Assembly (NCBI RefSeq): GCF_000621865.1
Contig: NZ_KK211360.1
Location: forward strand, 80,890 to 144,889
Reading direction: 5' to 3'
DNA from: Pseudobutyrivibrio sp. MD2005
GTDB taxonomy: Bacteria > Bacillota > Clostridia > Lachnospirales > Lachnospiraceae
Length of the DNA stretch: 64,000 nt
Both the position numbers and the translations under genes were made by a program. Position 1 is the stretch's first letter. Each line of letters opens with the position of its first letter. Positions 61,676-64,000 of the stretch are shown piece after piece. The notes below the pieces were generated by a model. It did not search any database. It was not told where the DNA came from and was given only the letters and a program-made list of their open reading frames with translations.

Positions 61676-62515
61676 ATGAAATTTAGTGATAGTTGCGCCG
61701 CTTGCATGTACAATCGTCAATGCGCTAAAACAGACAATGCAGATTATCTTAAAAAGATAAAAGATATATTGGATAATAGGCCAGCTGATATTACAAGCTC
61801 AGAGCTAGTTATGCAATTCAACGAACTACATGAAAAGTATATAGGGCCATTGGATGATTTGTCTGCTGAAAAAAAGGAATATAATGATTTAGTTCTTTCT
61901 ATGGAAGACGATATCAGAAAAGACATAGAAGCAAGTGTAGATCCTCTTGCAACATCGATTATCATGGCTAGAATTGGAAATTATATTGATTTTGCAGCTC
62001 TTGATTCAGTTGATAAAGAAACATTTATTGGTTTATTTGATAATACGAAAATGAGTGAGGCTGAAATGGAAGTTTATGATTCTTTTTGTAGACAGTGCTC
62101 TAAAGCCAAGAGTTTTCTGCTTTTAACTGACAACTGCGGGGAAATAGTTTTAGATAAACTTATGTTGGAACAATTAAAAAAGAGATTCCCTAATTTGGAA
62201 ATCACTGTTATGGTTAGAGGTGCTGATATATATAATGATGCTACCTTAGAAGATGCAAGATATGTGGGACTTGATACTCTAGGTACTATAATTACCAACG
62301 GCAGAAGAATGGCAGGCACAGTCTACAAAATGCTTCCTGATAAGGCAAAATCTGTAATTGATAATTCAGATATAATATTTGCGAAAGGCCAGGCTAATTA
62401 TGAATCTTTTGCTGGCGAAGGACATCATGCATTCTATACATTCTTATGTAAATGCGACTTGTTTATAAATCGATTTAATGTACCAAAACTGACAGGGATA
62501 TTTGTAGAGGAATGA
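61676..62515 (+). CDS. DUF89 family damage-control phosphatase
   Basis: The 279-residue protein opens with a zinc-type CAACMYNRQC stretch. It contains the metal-binding motif LLLTDNCGEIVLDKLMLEQL, followed by VMVRGADIYNDAT and IIFAKGQANYESF, which mark the DUF89/ARMT1 superfamily. These metal-dependent phosphatases remove damaged or excess sugar and pantetheine phosphates. GAGG lies upstream. Its stop overlaps the start of the TraX-like gene by 4 nt. Confidence 0.88.
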   Translation: MKFSDSCAACMYNRQCAKTDNADYLKKIKDILDNRPADITSSELVMQFNELHEKYIGPLDDLSAEKKEYNDLVLSMEDDIRKDIEASVDPLATSIIMARIGNYIDFAALDSVDKETFIGLFDNTKMSEAEMEVYDSFCRQCSKAKSFLLLTDNCGEIVLDKLMLEQLKKRFPNLEITVMVRGADIYNDATLEDARYVGLDTLGTIITNGRRMAGTVYKMLPDKAKSVIDNSDIIFAKGQANYESFAGEGHHAFYTFLCKCDLFINRFNVPKLTGIFVEE

Positions 62516-63267
62516 TTATTAAAAATATGAAACGACTTTTAAATTCCAATCATCTTAAACTAATCGCAATAATCGCAATGACCATAGATCATGGGGCTGA
62601 TTTGCTGTATCCAGGATTCCCTTTAGAGGCTGGGGCATTTGTATTGCATTTTATTGGACGTATTACAGCACCAATCATGTGGTTCTTTATCTGCGAGGGA
62701 TATCATTACACGAAAGATGCAAAGAAATATATGATGCGTCTTGGCATATTTGCCTTGATTTCTCACTTTGCATATTGTTTTTGCTTTGGAATCAGTTTAA
62801 ATCCTTTTACTGGAAGCATATTTAATAGAACAAGCGTAATGTATCCGCTGTTTATTGCAGTGGTTGTTCTTTATTTAGAGGATAATTGGAAGGCTGATAT
62901 TTGGCTGCTTAAGCGATGTGTTATTACCATCCTCATATTAAGTACGTTCCCTGCTGATTGGAGCTGTATAGCAGTGCTTGCTATTTTATGGATGTACGAT
63001 AAAAGAGGTAATTTAGAAAAGCAAATGATAGGAATGCTTGGGTGGGTTGCTGTTTATGGCATCGTCTCCTTTTTATTTGTCAGCAAAGTATACGCAGTTG
63101 AATTAGTTGGGGTATTAACTGTATATCCGATTTTGAAGCTATATAATGGAACACGCGGTAATGCAAGATTCATGAAATGGGTTTTCTATATTTATTATCC
63201 TTTACATTTATTTATTATTGGACTAATTCGTATATACGTATATGGAAATATTAATATTTGTATTTAG
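62512..63267 (+). CDS. TraX family membrane protein
   Basis: The 251-residue protein has six or seven membrane helices and opens LNSNHLKLIAIIAMTIDHGADLLYP, followed by HFIGRITAPIMWFFICEGYHYT. This is the TraX family signature, named for an F-pilin acetylating protein but widespread on chromosomes with unknown substrates. No conjugation gene is nearby, so a membrane acyltransferase-like role is more likely than transfer. It overlaps the DUF89 gene by 4 nt and ends at a terminator. Confidence 0.85.
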   Translation: MIIKNMKRLLNSNHLKLIAIIAMTIDHGADLLYPGFPLEAGAFVLHFIGRITAPIMWFFICEGYHYTKDAKKYMMRLGIFALISHFAYCFCFGISLNPFTGSIFNRTSVMYPLFIAVVVLYLEDNWKADIWLLKRCVITILILSTFPADWSCIAVLAILWMYDKRGNLEKQMIGMLGWVAVYGIVSFLFVSKVYAVELVGVLTVYPILKLYNGTRGNARFMKWVFYIYYPLHLFIIGLIRIYVYGNINICI

Positions 63268-63277
63268 CATAAGTGTA

Positions 63278-63317
63278 AAACAGGCATAAAACAGTGTGGT
63301 CTATGCCTGTTTTTTTA
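63278..63317 (+). terminator. intrinsic terminator after the TraX-like gene
   Basis: The arms 63278-63288 and 63302-63312 pair perfectly over 11 bp and lead into a T-run. Confidence 0.8.
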
Positions 63318-63376
63318 TTGATGTTATTATATTTATAGATAAAATAATGGATAACAGGTAACGGAGGAGTTTAATT

Positions 63377-63715
63377 ATGGATAACAAATTTATTGCGTAT
63401 TGTGGTTTGGATTGTGAGAGTTGTGAGGCTCGGTTAGCGACAATTAATGATGACAATGAACTTAGAAAAAAGGTTGCAAAAGAATGGTCAGAAATGAACA
63501 AGGCTGATATTAGGCCAGAAATGATTAATTGTGTAGGCTGTAGAATGGAAGGAATCAAGTTTGCATATTGTGAATCTATGTGTCCTGTAAGACAGTGCGC
63601 AATGGCAAAAGAAATGGATACATGTGGTACTTGTAAAGAAATTAACTCTTGCCCTAAAGTAGGCGCTATTATAAATAATAGTCTAGAGGCAAAAGAACGT
63701 CTGCTAGGAAAATAG
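63377..63715 (+). CDS. DUF3795 protein
   Basis: The 112-residue protein has the DUF3795 pattern: IAYCGLDCESCEARLATI at the start and a cysteine series (CVGCRMEG, CESMCPVRQCAMAK, CGTCKEINSCPKVG), expected to bind metal or an iron-sulfur cluster. Function is unknown. GGAGG precedes the ATG. It probably has its own promoter after the terminator at 63278. Confidence 0.9.
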   Translation: MDNKFIAYCGLDCESCEARLATINDDNELRKKVAKEWSEMNKADIRPEMINCVGCRMEGIKFAYCESMCPVRQCAMAKEMDTCGTCKEINSCPKVGAIINNSLEAKERLLGK

Positions 63716-63792
63716 GAACATCTGATAAGTATGAAACTATTATGGAGGGAGGAGAGCACTGGTTCCATACGGATGAGCAAATGCGATTTTGA
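63715..63792 (+). pseudogene. coding remnant after the DUF3795 gene
   Basis: In a frame shifted from DUF3795, 25 codons end with DKYETIMEGGEHWFHTDEQ then MRF and TGA. No start or ribosome site of its own is seen. It may be the end of a lost gene. Confidence 0.3.
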
Positions 63793-63824
63793 ATAATTGG
63801 ATGCAAATGTGCAGAGGAAAGTAA

Positions 63825-64000
63825 ATGGAGAAACGTGTTAAAAGATATATCATATCAACATATTTAGTATTTTGGTTTATGGTTCTTGGAATTTGTGGGA
63901 CAGCTAGCATGGTTTTTCACTGTCCTCCTGTTGTGATGAGAGTGCTTTCAAATGTTTGTGCCTGGGCGCCTACTATAGTTCTGTTAGCTGGGTTTAGATA
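63825..64000 (+). CDS. membrane protein, possible CPBP intramembrane protease, 5' part
   Basis: The first 58 codons are visible: MEKRVKRYIISTYLVFWFMV then LGICGTASMVFHCPP and CAWAPTIVLLAGF, giving two membrane helices. The opening resembles CPBP-family (CAAX protease-like) proteins, but the catalytic motifs lie beyond the window, so the assignment is tentative. GAGGAAA precedes the ATG. Confidence 0.5.
   Translation, partial: MEKRVKRYIISTYLVFWFMVLGICGTASMVFHCPPVVMRVLSNVCAWAPTIVLLAGFR

Noticed and set aside
62512-63267. Evidence for a conjugative element because of TraX
   Set aside because: TraX-family proteins are common on chromosomes, and no relaxase, coupling protein, type IV secretion gene, integrase or att-like repeats are seen nearby.
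1-64000. tRNA or rRNA genes
   Set aside because: I saw no convincing cloverleaf with a TTCGANNC-type T-arm and no rRNA sequence; a covariance search would be needed to be certain.

Overview
The window reads as a chromosomal segment of an AT-rich, low-G+C Gram-positive anaerobe. It carries a PolC-type replicative polymerase, RemA, ZapA, an Asp23/FakA pair, RqcH and GHKL/LytTR two-component genes. Gene content and the many lipoproteins suggest family Lachnospiraceae, plausibly Butyrivibrio or Pseudobutyrivibrio. That placement is inference: there is no rRNA gene, and I recognised no tRNA.

Region 1 (1-16.4 kb) is mostly core. It holds the end of ispG, a strongly folded leader in front of polC, a membrane-anchored DUF5050 protein, pheA, and a polyphosphate operon (Ppx-like, ppk, HAD phosphatase). 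Next comes infC-rpmI-rplT behind a promoter and a visible attenuator; infC most likely starts at ATT. Two unrelated lipoproteins and a YitT-family membrane protein follow.

Region 2 (16.4-30 kb) is accessory and scarred. It opens with the most unusual object in the window: four palindromic hairpins at an exact 72-bp period, with constant loop and linker lengths but variable loop and linker sequence. Single relatives lie near 16.39, 19.98 and 28.72 kb. A frameshifted Hint (pretoxin) remnant follows, cut off exactly where a convergent AbiE-type toxin-antitoxin pair begins. A 63-bp copy of abiEii lies 2.5 kb away. Further on are a zinc-ribbon/membrane pair, a GNAT, an IS256-type transposase tail, a glycosyltransferase pair, lipoproteins, an FtsX-type ABC exporter flanked by 18-bp direct repeats, and several coding scraps.

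Region 3 (30-58.4 kb) is dense housekeeping: galE; proB, DUF896, folate cyclo-ligase and proA; miaB, ruvA, ruvB; zapA; U32 peptidase; an FtsW/PBP pair; rpmB; asp23, fakA, recG; convergent rqcH; and yicC, remA, gmk, rpoZ, rimO, pgsA, cinA-C, rsmD, coaD. A coiled-coil protein, a YgiQ-like radical SAM protein, a RluA-family synthase and recU close it. Many genes overlap or abut, implying long operons.

Region 4 (58.4-64 kb) holds a LytTR response regulator and a 7TM GHKL histidine kinase separated by a small Cys-rich gene and a decayed flavodoxin-like gene. A DUF89 phosphatase, a TraX-like membrane protein, a DUF3795 protein and the start of a membrane protein, possibly a CPBP protease, follow.
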